Assembly (NCBI GenBank): GCA_017520365.1
Contig: JAFXFQ010000206.1
Location: 1 to 15,535 of the forward strand
Direction of reading: 5' to 3'
DNA length: 15,535 nt
Origin: Clostridia bacterium
GTDB taxonomy: Bacteria; Bacillota; Clostridia; Oscillospirales; CAG-272
Of this stretch, positions 6,702-13,326 are shown in pieces (position 1 is the first letter of the stretch; each line of letters starts with the position of its first letter). The notes beneath the pieces are model-generated. The model was not told the DNA's origin and did no database searches. It was given only the letters and a program-made list of their open reading frames with translations. Made by a program: the position numbers and the translations under genes.

Positions 6702-6788
6702 ATATAAATGCAATGGTATGCAACAATGATGCAGATAAGCTTCATAATAAACGATATCTTCACGCAGCATTGCTGCGTGATTTTTGTT
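6702..6788 (+). ncRNA. putative short leader RNA or small RNA upstream of aroA
   Basis: The predicted transcript runs from the consensus promoter start (about 6702) to the terminator T-run, about 85 nt. It is either an attenuated leader of the aro operon or an independent small RNA. It holds three ATGCA words at 6708, 6718 and 6729 and a mini-ORF starting at 6708 whose third and fourth codons are Trp and Tyr. It does not match a T-box (no AGGGTGG-type box seen) or any riboswitch I recognise. GCAATG at 6710-6715 can pair with CATTGC at 6768-6773 in the terminator, a weak possible antiterminator. The molecule is inferred from its boundary signals only. Confidence 0.35.
6761..6788 (+). terminator. 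intrinsic terminator inside the aroA leader
   Basis: CACGCAGC pairs with GCTGCGTG (8 bp, 3-nt loop) and is followed by ATTTTTGTTT. The stem and U-tract form a classic terminator on the plus strand. It lies 81 bp before the aroA ATG, so it either ends a short RNA or controls read-through into the operon. Confidence 0.8.
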
Positions 6789-6868
6789 TAGAGACACACG
6801 AGATCGCTTCATTCTCAATGATTCACCTATAAAGCCAGTCCCATCCTTAAAAAAAGGTATATTATTAA

Positions 6869-8086
6869 ATGAAATTGACTGTTAACGGCAAGGAGCTTCA
6901 CGGTACAATACCGGCCATAGCGTCCAAATCCATGGCTCACAGACTTCTTATCTGCGCCGCCCTCTCAGGCGACCCGTCTCAGATACGTTGCGAAACTGTA
7001 TCCGAGGATATCAGCGCAACGGCAGAATGTCTCTCTGCTCTCGGCTGTGAGCTTACCTATACCGGCGGTACATATTACGCAAGCCCATATCGCCATCCCG
7101 AAAGAGCAGTTATCGATTGTAAGGAATCAGGCTCTACCCTGAGATTTCTTCTACCCGTTATCTGCGCCCTCGGTATCACTGCAAGACTTAATATGAAAGG
7201 CAAGCTCCCCTCCCGCCCCCTCTCTCCCCTTTACGGAGAGCTTGAAAAGCACGGCGCCCGTATGTCACCTGAGGGAGAAAGCCCTCTTCTCGTTTCGGGA
7301 AAGCTGAGGGGAGGTACATATACCCTCAAGGCCGACGTTTCCTCTCAGTTTATATCGGGGCTTCTTTTTGCCCTCCCTCTTTGTGAGGAGGATTCACAAA
7401 TAATCCTGACAGGCAGACGGGAGTCACCCTCCTACGTGGATATGACCCTTTCAGCACTTCGTGCCTACGGAATAAAAATAAACGAAACAAAAGACGGATA
7501 CCAGATACCCGCCAAACAGAAATACCGCTCCCCCGGTTCCGTTTCCGTTGAAGGCGATTGGTCAAACGCCGCATTCTGGCTTTCTGCAGCCGCCCTCGGC
7601 GCACCTCTTACGGTGACGGGTCTTGCACATGACTCTCTGCAGGGAGACCGTGCTATATCATCGCTTCTGGACAAGCTGACATCAAGCGAAAGTAAAATAT
7701 TTATCGATGCAGAGGATGTGCCCGATCTTGTACCGATAATTGCTGTCGTAGCGGCGGCACAAAAAAAGACCACCGTCATATATAATGCCTCACGCCTCCG
7801 CCTGAAGGAGAGCGACAGGATAGGCACCACCGCTACGCTCATTCGTGCAATGGGAGCCTCTGTATCGCAAACAGAGGATGGTCTTCGCATAAAGGGCGCC
7901 CCCGAAAAGCTTCATCCCGCAACAATGGACGCTTCGGGAGACCATCGTATTGCAATGGCGGCGGCTATCGCATCTGTCGTTTGCGGCGACGTTACGATTC
8001 TGGGCTCAAACGCAGTAAACAAATCCTATCCATCGTTTTTTGAGGATTTCCGCCGACTGGGCGGAACCGTAACAAGCATTTTTTAA
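6869..8086 (+). CDS. aroA: 3-phosphoshikimate 1-carboxyvinyltransferase (EPSP synthase)
   Basis: AroA joins shikimate-3-phosphate and phosphoenolpyruvate to give EPSP, the sixth step of the shikimate pathway. The 405-residue length is slightly short for the family (about 425). Active-site blocks are all visible: Lys20-Ser21 and Arg25 in ASKSMAHRLL, GSTLRFLLP at 88-96, LPSRPL at 113-118, SSQFISGLL at 158-166, catalytic Asp286 in DVPDLVP, LKESDRI at 312-318, GDHRIAMA at 357-364 and NKSYPSFFEDF at 384-394. In the block equivalent to E. coli NAGTAMRPL this protein has ESGSTLRFL, so Thr97 and Pro101 become Ser and Phe. The ribosome site is weak (AAAGG, 11 nt from ATG) and can pair with a nearby CCTT. 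First gene of the aroA-aroEK-aroQ operon. Confidence 0.97.
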   Translation: MKLTVNGKELHGTIPAIASKSMAHRLLICAALSGDPSQIRCETVSEDISATAECLSALGCELTYTGGTYYASPYRHPERAVIDCKESGSTLRFLLPVICALGITARLNMKGKLPSRPLSPLYGELEKHGARMSPEGESPLLVSGKLRGGTYTLKADVSSQFISGLLFALPLCEEDSQIILTGRRESPSYVDMTLSALRAYGIKINETKDGYQIPAKQKYRSPGSVSVEGDWSNAAFWLSAAALGAPLTVTGLAHDSLQGDRAISSLLDKLTSSESKIFIDAEDVPDLVPIIAVVAAAQKKTTVIYNASRLRLKESDRIGTTATLIRAMGASVSQTEDGLRIKGAPEKLHPATMDASGDHRIAMAAAIASVVCGDVTILGSNAVNKSYPSFFEDFRRLGGTVTSIF

Positions 8087-8129
8087 AACGCTGTGTCTGC
8101 CCTTTTAAATAACTGCATACAGTCTCACC

Positions 8130-8200
8130 GATCGCTTTTAAAAAAGGATTTCACTTTATCGCAAAAAACACCCTTATATCCAAGGTAAAACAAAACTACT
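8130..8200 (+). promoter_or_regulatory. aroEK leader segment resembling the aroA leader
   Basis: The 114-bp gap after aroA has no terminator. It contains GATCGCTT, 9 nt, GATTTCAC (8130-8154), then CCTT-6 nt-AAGG, then ATG. The aroA leader has GATCGCTT, 10 nt, GATTCAC (6802-6826), then CCTT-5 nt-AAGG, then ATG, with near-equal spacing. In each case the CCTT could pair with the AAGG ribosome site. Function, if any, is unknown. Confidence 0.3.
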
Positions 8201-9478
8201 ATGAAATACGGACTTTTGGGCGAACACCTCCCCCACAGCTATTCGCCTCTTATTCACTCAATGCTTGGGGACTATGAGTATTCTCTCATAGAAAAAGCCC
8301 CCCACCAGGTGGAGGACTTCATAAAAAACGGTGATTTTAAGGGAATTAACGTTACAATTCCCTACAAAAAGACCGTTATACCTTATCTTGACTGCCTTTC
8401 GACCCGCGCACAGCGCATCGGAAGTGTCAACGTTGTGGTGCGCCGCGATGACGGCACCCTTTTCGGTGACAACTCCGACTACGGAGGATTTTTGTCTCTT
8501 GTGAAGGCATCAGGCATTCGTATAGCGGGCAAAAAGGTCCTCGTTCTCGGCAGCGGAGGCGCCTCACTCACCGTTCAGGCAGTTCTTTCCGATCTAAATG
8601 CAGGATCTGTCATCGTCATATCCCGAAGCGGTGAGGATAATTACGAAAATATTTCGAAGCACTCCGATGCAGACGTTATCGTAAACACGACCCCCGTCGG
8701 TATGTACCCGAATTGCGGAGAAAGCCCTGTCAGCCTTTCTGCATTCACAAAGCTTTCGGGAGTGCTCGATCTGATCTACAATCCCCAAAAGACAGCCCTC
8801 ATCCTTGAAGCAGAGCGGCGCAAAGTAAAGGCTATGGGCGGTCTTCATATGCTTGTGGCTCAGGCTGTGCTTGCAAGCGGTATGTTCTTTAACAAAAGGA
8901 TGGATGAAAGGCTTATCTCAACTGTAGAAAAGAAAGTGGCGGCCATGATGAAAAACGTCACCCTCATCGGTATGCCGGGATGCGGAAAATCCACCATCGG
9001 CAAACGGCTTGCCGCACTTACGGGAAGAAGGTTTGTGGATATCGATGCAGAAATCGTGAAACACGCCGGAAAAACTATTCCCGAAATATTTGCATCTGAG
9101 GGCGAGGATGAATTTCGCAGACTTGAGACCCTGGTCACTGAAAAATTCACAAAGGAAAGCGGCTGCATCATCTCCTGCGGAGGAGGTATCGTTACCCGCG
9201 AGGAAAACAGAGATCTTTTGAGGCAAAACTCCACAGTCGTGTTTATCTCACGCAATATCGAAATGCTCGCAACTAAGGGACGCCCCCTTTCCGCAACCAG
9301 CTCTGCCGAGGATCTATGGAAACAGCGAGGCCCTATGTACAAGGCTTGGTCAGATGTGAAAATACTTAACCTCGGGATCAATCCAACGGCTGTCGCCATT
9401 GCCAAGACCCTTCACCTGAATCTTAAGAAAAGAGAAAAAATTGATGAAACTTCTGATAATAAACGGCCCAAATCTTAA
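8201..9478 (+). CDS. aroE-aroK: fused shikimate dehydrogenase / shikimate kinase
   Basis: One 425-residue frame carries two enzymes of consecutive steps. Residues 1-249 are AroE: HSYSPLIHSM at 12-21, catalytic Lys56 in NVTIPYKK, Asp93 in NSDYGGF, nucleotide loop GSGGAS at 117-122, and NTTPVGMYP. Residues about 250-410 are AroK: Walker A GMPGCGKST at 257-265, DID at 280-282, FRRLE at 305-309, CGGGIV at 326-331, and lid GRPL at 360-363. AroE reduces 3-dehydroshikimate with NADPH; AroK phosphorylates the product. The internal Met249-Met250 marks the old AroK start, but there is no stop codon or ribosome site there, so this is a true fusion. The last 15 residues are polar and overlap the start of aroQ. 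The start at 8201 has only a distant AAGG; it is chosen because MKYGLLGEHLPHSYSP aligns with AroE N-termini. Confidence 0.95.
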   Translation: MKYGLLGEHLPHSYSPLIHSMLGDYEYSLIEKAPHQVEDFIKNGDFKGINVTIPYKKTVIPYLDCLSTRAQRIGSVNVVVRRDDGTLFGDNSDYGGFLSLVKASGIRIAGKKVLVLGSGGASLTVQAVLSDLNAGSVIVISRSGEDNYENISKHSDADVIVNTTPVGMYPNCGESPVSLSAFTKLSGVLDLIYNPQKTALILEAERRKVKAMGGLHMLVAQAVLASGMFFNKRMDERLISTVEKKVAAMMKNVTLIGMPGCGKSTIGKRLAALTGRRFVDIDAEIVKHAGKTIPEIFASEGEDEFRRLETLVTEKFTKESGCIISCGGGIVTREENRDLLRQNSTVVFISRNIEMLATKGRPLSATSSAEDLWKQRGPMYKAWSDVKILNLGINPTAVAIAKTLHLNLKKREKIDETSDNKRPKS

Positions 9479-9878
9479 TATGCTGGGCCTTCGCGAGCCT
9501 GATATATACGGAAAAGAGAGCTACTCTGCCCTTTGCAGCTTTTGCACCGACGTTTGCAACGGTGAGGGAATTGAATGCAAGCTCTTCCAATCAAATCACG
9601 AGGGTGCTATAGTAGACGAGATCCAGGCGGCATACGCAGTTTTTGACGGAATCGTTATAAATCCCGCAGCGTATACCCACACCTCCGTAGCTATCCTGGA
9701 TGCCCTGAAGTCGGTTGCCATTCCCACCGCTGAGGTGCATCTCTCAGACGTTAACTCCCGCGAGGAATTCCGCCGCCACTCATATGTATCAATGGTTGCA
9801 AAAAAAACTATTTGCGGCAAGGGCTTTGAGGGCTACCGAGAGGCAATTCTGTTCCTTAAGGATTATTTGAATCCATAA
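9444..9878 (+). CDS. aroQ: type II 3-dehydroquinate dehydratase
   Basis: The 144-residue length is normal for the small dodecameric type II enzyme, which converts 3-dehydroquinate to 3-dehydroshikimate. Family blocks are present in order: INGPNLNMLGLREPDIYG with the lid Arg and catalytic Tyr, FQSNHEGAIVDEIQ, INPAAYTHTSVAILDAL, TAEVHLSDVNSREEFRRHSYVS with the catalytic His, and CGKGFEGYREAI. ATG at 9444 is preferred over TTG at 9441. The coding region overlaps the end of aroEK by 35 nt in another frame, so translation is probably coupled. It is the last gene of the operon and is followed at once by a strong terminator. Confidence 0.97.
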   Translation: MKLLIINGPNLNMLGLREPDIYGKESYSALCSFCTDVCNGEGIECKLFQSNHEGAIVDEIQAAYAVFDGIVINPAAYTHTSVAILDALKSVAIPTAEVHLSDVNSREEFRRHSYVSMVAKKTICGKGFEGYREAILFLKDYLNP

Positions 9879-9883
9879 CTATT

Positions 9884-9921
9884 GGAAAGCCACCCGTTTT
9901 CGGGTGGCTTTCCTTTTTTTT
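9884..9921 (+). terminator. strong intrinsic terminator of the aro operon
   Basis: A perfect 13-bp stem (GGAAAGCCACCCG with CGGGTGGCTTTCC) and TTTT loop are followed by eight T residues. It begins 6 nt after the aroQ stop codon. Confidence 0.97.
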
Positions 9922-9925
9922 AGAT

Positions 9926-9960
9926 AACAAAAAGCTGCTGCCGAGCACGGCAGCAGCTTT
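9926..9960 (-). terminator. intrinsic terminator of the SGNH hydrolase gene
   Basis: A perfect 13-bp stem (AAAGCTGCTGCCG with CGGCAGCAGCTTT) has a 4-nt loop and, on the minus strand, continues into TTTTTGTT. Its outer base is part of the SGNH stop codon. It lies tail to tail with the aro operon terminator. Confidence 0.93.
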
Positions 9961-11003
9961 CAGCATACGGTACAAAGCCATTGTACCCATGTTCTGTACT
10001 GAGGAGGTCCGGGATGGAATCCATCCGTTGTGTACTCCTCGGGGAGACATCCGTTTTCATCATCGAAATACTCGTTGATGTCAAGATACTTGATCTTCTC
10101 GCCATCGGCAAGAGTGCTTGCAAATTCGTTGATAGCATTGAGACGGGTGTTGTTATAAACACTGTCCACAGAAGACTTGCTATACGCTATGTGAAGGTTT
10201 GCACAAACGTATATGGTAGCTTCAGGCTGGGTCTCACGGATCCTTGAAACAAGCTCGGTATACTTGGGCATAATACCCTCAATGCTGCTTCCTATCTCGT
10301 TGATGCCTAACATTATGTACACTCTGTCATAACTCTTGGACTGAAGAAGAGGCTCAAGAGTGGTAAGTCCTGCACTCTTCACTTCAATTTCCTGTGTGAA
10401 AGCACGGAATACTGTCATTCCGTGGGTAGCAAACACATCCGCTTCTCCCAGCTTTCCGTAATAGAGGAGACCCATTGTTCGGGAATCACCGATAAACAAG
10501 GAGTTATCAAACTCGGAAGGATCCAAAGGATCAAGAACCATAGGTTCCTTTTCAGCAGGTGCCTCTGTTTCAGGTGCCTCCGTTTCGGGCGCCTCCGTTT
10601 CGGGCGCCTCTGTTTCGGGCGCTTCCGTTTCGGGCGCCTCCGTTTCGGGCGCTTCCGTTTCGGGCGCCTCCGTTTCGGGTGCTTCCGTTTCGGGCGCTTC
10701 CGTTTCGGGTTCTTCCGTTTCGGGTGCTTCCGTTTCGGGCGCCTCTGTTTCGGGCGCCTCCGTTTCGGGCGCCTCCGTCTCGGGCGCCTCCGTTTCGGGT
10801 GCCTCTGTTTCAGGTGCCTCTGTTTCGGGCGCTTCGGATTTTGATGATTCTCCGCTCGTTTCGGGGAGTTCTATTATATTAAGTCCAATGCTGGATAAAA
10901 CGCCCTTTCCAAGATTTGTTTGCTTAAACCTGGGAAAAAGTGTGAAGACCGCAGATGCGGCTAAAAGAAGCGAAAGAATAATTATGTATTTTTTTCGTGC
11001 CAT
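9960..11003 (-). CDS. membrane-anchored SGNH/GDSL hydrolase with APETE-repeat stalk
   Basis: Reading starts at the ATG with an AAGGAGG ribosome site (MARKKYII), giving 347 residues; a longer frame upstream lacks such a site. Residues 6-24 are a membrane anchor or uncleaved signal. Residues 58-147 are 18 tandem five-residue units, APETE with one EPETE, forming an acidic, Pro-rich, extended stalk. Residues about 160-347 are an SGNH hydrolase: block I FIGDSRT with Ser174, block III GINEIG at 233-238, and the Asp/His pair in TDGFHPGPPQY (Asp327, His330). Such cell-surface enzymes usually remove acetyl groups from peptidoglycan, polysaccharides or glycoconjugates; this substrate is unknown. It is flanked by convergent aro and divergent acetolactate synthase-like transcripts, so it is monocistronic. 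Confidence 0.9.
   Translation of the reverse strand: MARKKYIIILSLLLAASAVFTLFPRFKQTNLGKGVLSSIGLNIIELPETSGESSKSEAPETEAPETEAPETEAPETEAPETEAPETEAPETEAPETEEPETEAPETEAPETEAPETEAPETEAPETEAPETEAPETEAPETEAPETEAPAEKEPMVLDPLDPSEFDNSLFIGDSRTMGLLYYGKLGEADVFATHGMTVFRAFTQEIEVKSAGLTTLEPLLQSKSYDRVYIMLGINEIGSSIEGIMPKYTELVSRIRETQPEATIYVCANLHIAYSKSSVDSVYNNTRLNAINEFASTLADGEKIKYLDINEYFDDENGCLPEEYTTDGFHPGPPQYRTWVQWLCTVC
10561..10830. repeat. 15-bp in-frame tandem repeat, 18 units
   Basis: Eighteen consecutive 15-bp units of the form GCCTCCGTTTCGGGC (plus strand) encode APETE on the minus strand. Units differ mainly at third-codon positions (GCC/GCT, CGT/TGT, GGC/GGT); the one starting at 10711 begins with T and encodes EPETE. 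Since 15 is a multiple of three, copy-number change would lengthen or shorten the protein stalk without a frameshift. Confidence 0.97.
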
Positions 11004-11034
11004 AGTTCTGCGACCTCCTTTTTTCTCTATATTA

Positions 11035-11063
11035 ATTTTACTACCGCATTCGATAAAATTCAA
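11035..11063 (-). promoter_or_regulatory. candidate promoter of the SGNH hydrolase gene
   Basis: On the minus strand TTGAAT (plus 11058-11063) and TAAAAT (plus 11035-11040) are spaced 17 nt apart, 31 bp before the ATG. Confidence 0.55.
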
Positions 11064-11198
11064 TGGTATTTGCATACAAACTTTTCTGTTTTTTCCTCTG
11101 TATATGAGTCATTTTATCAACAAACCCTTTCAAGTCCTGAATACATACAGTTATTGCCCCGTTTTTGCATATAAACCACAATATAATGTATTTTTCTC

Positions 11199-11227
11199 TT
11201 GCATTACAGGCACAGATAGTGTATAAT
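11199..11227 (+). promoter_or_regulatory. sigma-A promoter of the acetolactate synthase-like gene
   Basis: TTGCAT (11199-11204), a 17-nt spacer and TATAAT (11222-11227) lie 32 bp before the ATG, leaving a leader of about 25 nt with no room for an attenuator. A second TATAATGTATT copy lies 40 bp upstream at 11182-11192. Confidence 0.7.
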
Positions 11228-11259
11228 GTATTCTATATAAGTGTATCGAGGTTCTATTA

Positions 11260-12855
11260 ATGACGGTATCCGAATATATTATAGATTTTCTCCTGGCCAA
11301 GGGTGTCGATACTGTTTTTGCCTATCCCGGCGCCAACGTTTTGCGACTGTATGCGCTTCTTTGCGAAAGCTCTGTAAGAGTAGTGCTTACCCGCCACGAG
11401 CAGGGTGCCATCCATGCAGCTGCAGGCTATGCCAAGGCAACCGGCAGGGCAGGCGTTTGTATTGCCACCAGCGGCCCCGGTGCTGCAAACCTTATAACGG
11501 GCATTGCAGACGCAAGCCTTGACTCAGCGCCCCTTCTCGTTATCACAGGACAGGTTCCCAGCCGATATATCGGCCGTGATGCGTTTCAGGAAGCTGACAT
11601 TCTCGGCATCACTATCCCTGTTACAAAGCACAACTATCTTGTGACCGAAAAGGACGAGGTCCCCCGCGATCTTGAAGAGGCATGGCGCATTGCTAACAGC
11701 CCCAGACAGGGCCCCGTTCTCGTAGATATCACATCCGATCTTTTTGACGCTCAGCTCTCACCGGAATCCTTTGAATTCGAGTGTCTGCTTCCCAGAAAAC
11801 GTGTAAATCCATATCCCCTTGAGGCATCTCTGACAAAGCTGGCAGAGGTCATTAAATCCAGCCACCGCCCCCTTGTTCTTGCGGGAGGAGGCGTGGTTTC
11901 AGCAGGTGCATCTCATCTTTTAAAGGAGTTTTGCGAAAATAGCGGTATTCCATGCGTGGTAACCATGATGGGCAAGGGCATTTCGGGCAAGGGATTTGAC
12001 AATCTGCTTGGTATGGCAGGCCTGCACGGAAACTCCTCTGCAAACACGGTGCTCAATCAATGTGACCTACTCATCGCAATAGGCTGTCGTTTTTCCGACC
12101 GGACCGTCAGCGATTTTGAGGCCTTCGGCAGAAGCCGCACTGTAGTACACTGTGATATAGACTCAGCGGAGCTTAACAAAAATCTGAAAGTCTATCTTCC
12201 CATATGTGCTGACAGCGCTGATTTTCTTTCCTGTCTTTCCGATATCGGCGAGGGACTTTCTCCTTCACTCAAGGAGCGCTTCTCCTCCTGGTACATAAAA
12301 TCTGAGCCAACCATCCGATCAAAGACCGACCCCGTATATAAGGCCATCCGCAAATACGAAAATGAAAGCACACAGAGCCGCATCATTACTGATGTCGGCA
12401 ACGTGCAGACAGATGCAGCCCGTATCATTACAGTATTCGGCGAGCGTTCCTTTATCACCTCCGGCGGCCTCGGTGCAATGGGCTTCGGCCTTCCGGCTGC
12501 CATCGGTGCTTCCTTTGCCGCAGGCGATAGCGAAAGCTTCGACAGCACAACGAGAATGATACTCATCGCCGGAGACGGAGGCTTTCAGATGACACTGCAG
12601 GAGCTGGGCATCCTTTCTGAGTGCCCTGTTCCGGTTAAGATAATAATAATGAACAACCGTGCCCTGGGCATGGTCAACGATATGGAGGCAGGTAAGGGCG
12701 GTAAGTATCTCCTCGGAGATACTCCCGATTTTTCTCTCCTCGCCCGTGCATACGGCATAAATTCTAAAAGAGTCGACGCCGATGAGAACATCGAAAGCAC
12801 AGTGCTGAGCTTTCTTTCTGCTCCCTCAAGCGAAATGCTTGAGATAATTTACTAA
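11260..12855 (+). CDS. acetolactate synthase large-subunit-like thiamine diphosphate enzyme
   Basis: The 531-residue protein is a full three-domain ThDP enzyme of the acetohydroxyacid synthase group. Evidence: AYPGANVLRLY near residue 21, catalytic Glu47 in TRHEQGAIHAAAGYA, GQVPSRYIGRDAFQEADILGIT at 97-118, KHNYLV, the FAD/middle domain with CRFSDRTVSDFEAF and HCDIDSAELNKN, and the ThDP/Mg motif GDGGFQ at 438-443 with NNRALGMV at 464-471. After GMV the usual RQWQ is replaced by NDMEAGKGG, removing the Trp that favours 2-ketobutyrate in anabolic enzymes. No ilvN regulatory subunit follows. It therefore probably condenses pyruvate to acetolactate, or acts on another 2-keto acid; the assignment to ilvB is not secure. 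Start ATG has CGAGG 8 nt upstream. nrdR follows 20 nt downstream. Confidence 0.88.
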   Translation: MTVSEYIIDFLLAKGVDTVFAYPGANVLRLYALLCESSVRVVLTRHEQGAIHAAAGYAKATGRAGVCIATSGPGAANLITGIADASLDSAPLLVITGQVPSRYIGRDAFQEADILGITIPVTKHNYLVTEKDEVPRDLEEAWRIANSPRQGPVLVDITSDLFDAQLSPESFEFECLLPRKRVNPYPLEASLTKLAEVIKSSHRPLVLAGGGVVSAGASHLLKEFCENSGIPCVVTMMGKGISGKGFDNLLGMAGLHGNSSANTVLNQCDLLIAIGCRFSDRTVSDFEAFGRSRTVVHCDIDSAELNKNLKVYLPICADSADFLSCLSDIGEGLSPSLKERFSSWYIKSEPTIRSKTDPVYKAIRKYENESTQSRIITDVGNVQTDAARIITVFGERSFITSGGLGAMGFGLPAAIGASFAAGDSESFDSTTRMILIAGDGGFQMTLQELGILSECPVPVKIIIMNNRALGMVNDMEAGKGGKYLLGDTPDFSLLARAYGINSKRVDADENIESTVLSFLSAPSSEMLEIIY

Positions 12856-12875
12856 CACAATCGGAGGTTTAATAT

Positions 12876-13322
12876 ATGAAGTGTCCTTCCTGCGCATCTG
12901 AAGATATCAAGGTAGTAGATTCCCGTCCTGTGGAGGAAAACAATTCCATCCGCCGCCGTCGTGAATGTCTTGCTTGCCACAACAGATTCACCACCTACGA
13001 GGTTATTGACGCATTTCAGCCCGTCGTTATCAAAAAGGACGGTACAAAGGAGCTCTTTGACAAGAACAAGCTCCTCTCCGGCCTTCTCCGCGCTTGCCAG
13101 AAGCGACCTGTTAATGCTGAGTCTCTTGCAAATGAGATCGAGGCGGAGATCAACAACTCTCTGAGGCGTGAGATCACCTCCTCCGAGATTGGAGAGATCT
13201 CTATGGAAAAGCTTAGAGAGCGCGATGCAGTTGCTTACGTCCGTTTTGCCTCTGTTTACCGTGAATTCAAGGACGTTGAGACCTTTATGAAGGAGCTAGA
13301 GATACTCAAGCGACACGAATAA
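12876..13322 (+). CDS. nrdR: transcriptional repressor NrdR
   Basis: NrdR is a zinc- and nucleotide-binding repressor of ribonucleotide reductase operons. The 148-residue length is typical. The N-terminal zinc ribbon uses Cys3, Cys6, Cys31 and Cys34 (MKCPSCASEDIKVVDSR and RRECLACHNRFTTYE). The rest (about 46-136) is an ATP-cone that senses dATP/ATP, with PVVIKKDGTKELFDKNKL and AYVRFASVYREFKDVE as marker blocks. The start has a strong GGAGG 8 nt upstream. The ATG of comEC follows the stop codon by 4 nt. No nrd gene or clear NrdR box was seen in this window. Confidence 0.98.
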   Translation: MKCPSCASEDIKVVDSRPVEENNSIRRRRECLACHNRFTTYEVIDAFQPVVIKKDGTKELFDKNKLLSGLLRACQKRPVNAESLANEIEAEINNSLRREITSSEIGEISMEKLRERDAVAYVRFASVYREFKDVETFMKELEILKRHE

Positions 13323-13326
13323 TCTG

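Larger units (their letters stand above)
6555..6868. other. 314-bp regulatory gap between spoIIQ and aroA
   Basis: This stretch has no conventional gene. It contains the leftward sigma-F-like promoter (6588-6617), an AT-rich inverted repeat at 6620-6644 (TTTTTCCTTT with AAAGGAAAAA), a rightward perfect sigma-A promoter (6667-6695), an intrinsic terminator (6761-6788) and a segment at 6802-6868 resembling the leader of aroEK. A 27-codon open frame at 6708-6791 (beginning MQWYATMMQ) spans the terminator and has no ribosome binding site. Confidence 0.7.

Noticed and set aside
6702..6868. T-box riboswitch in front of aroA
   Set aside because: No AGGGTGGNACCGCG-like box or specifier-loop arrangement was found, and the terminator stem is too short and isolated for the usual T-box architecture.
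8860..9405. A 181-codon minus-strand frame opposite the AroK domain
   Set aside because: The sense strand has clear shikimate kinase motifs; the antisense product shows no family features.
10561..10830. CRISPR array
   Set aside because: The repeats are contiguous 15-bp units without spacers and encode an in-frame peptide repeat.
10422..10882. Two plus-strand frames rich in FRFGRLRFG or RAPPF repeats
   Set aside because: They are antisense readings of the 15-bp APETE repeat. Any frame through a 15-bp repeat without stops stays open. No start signals were seen.
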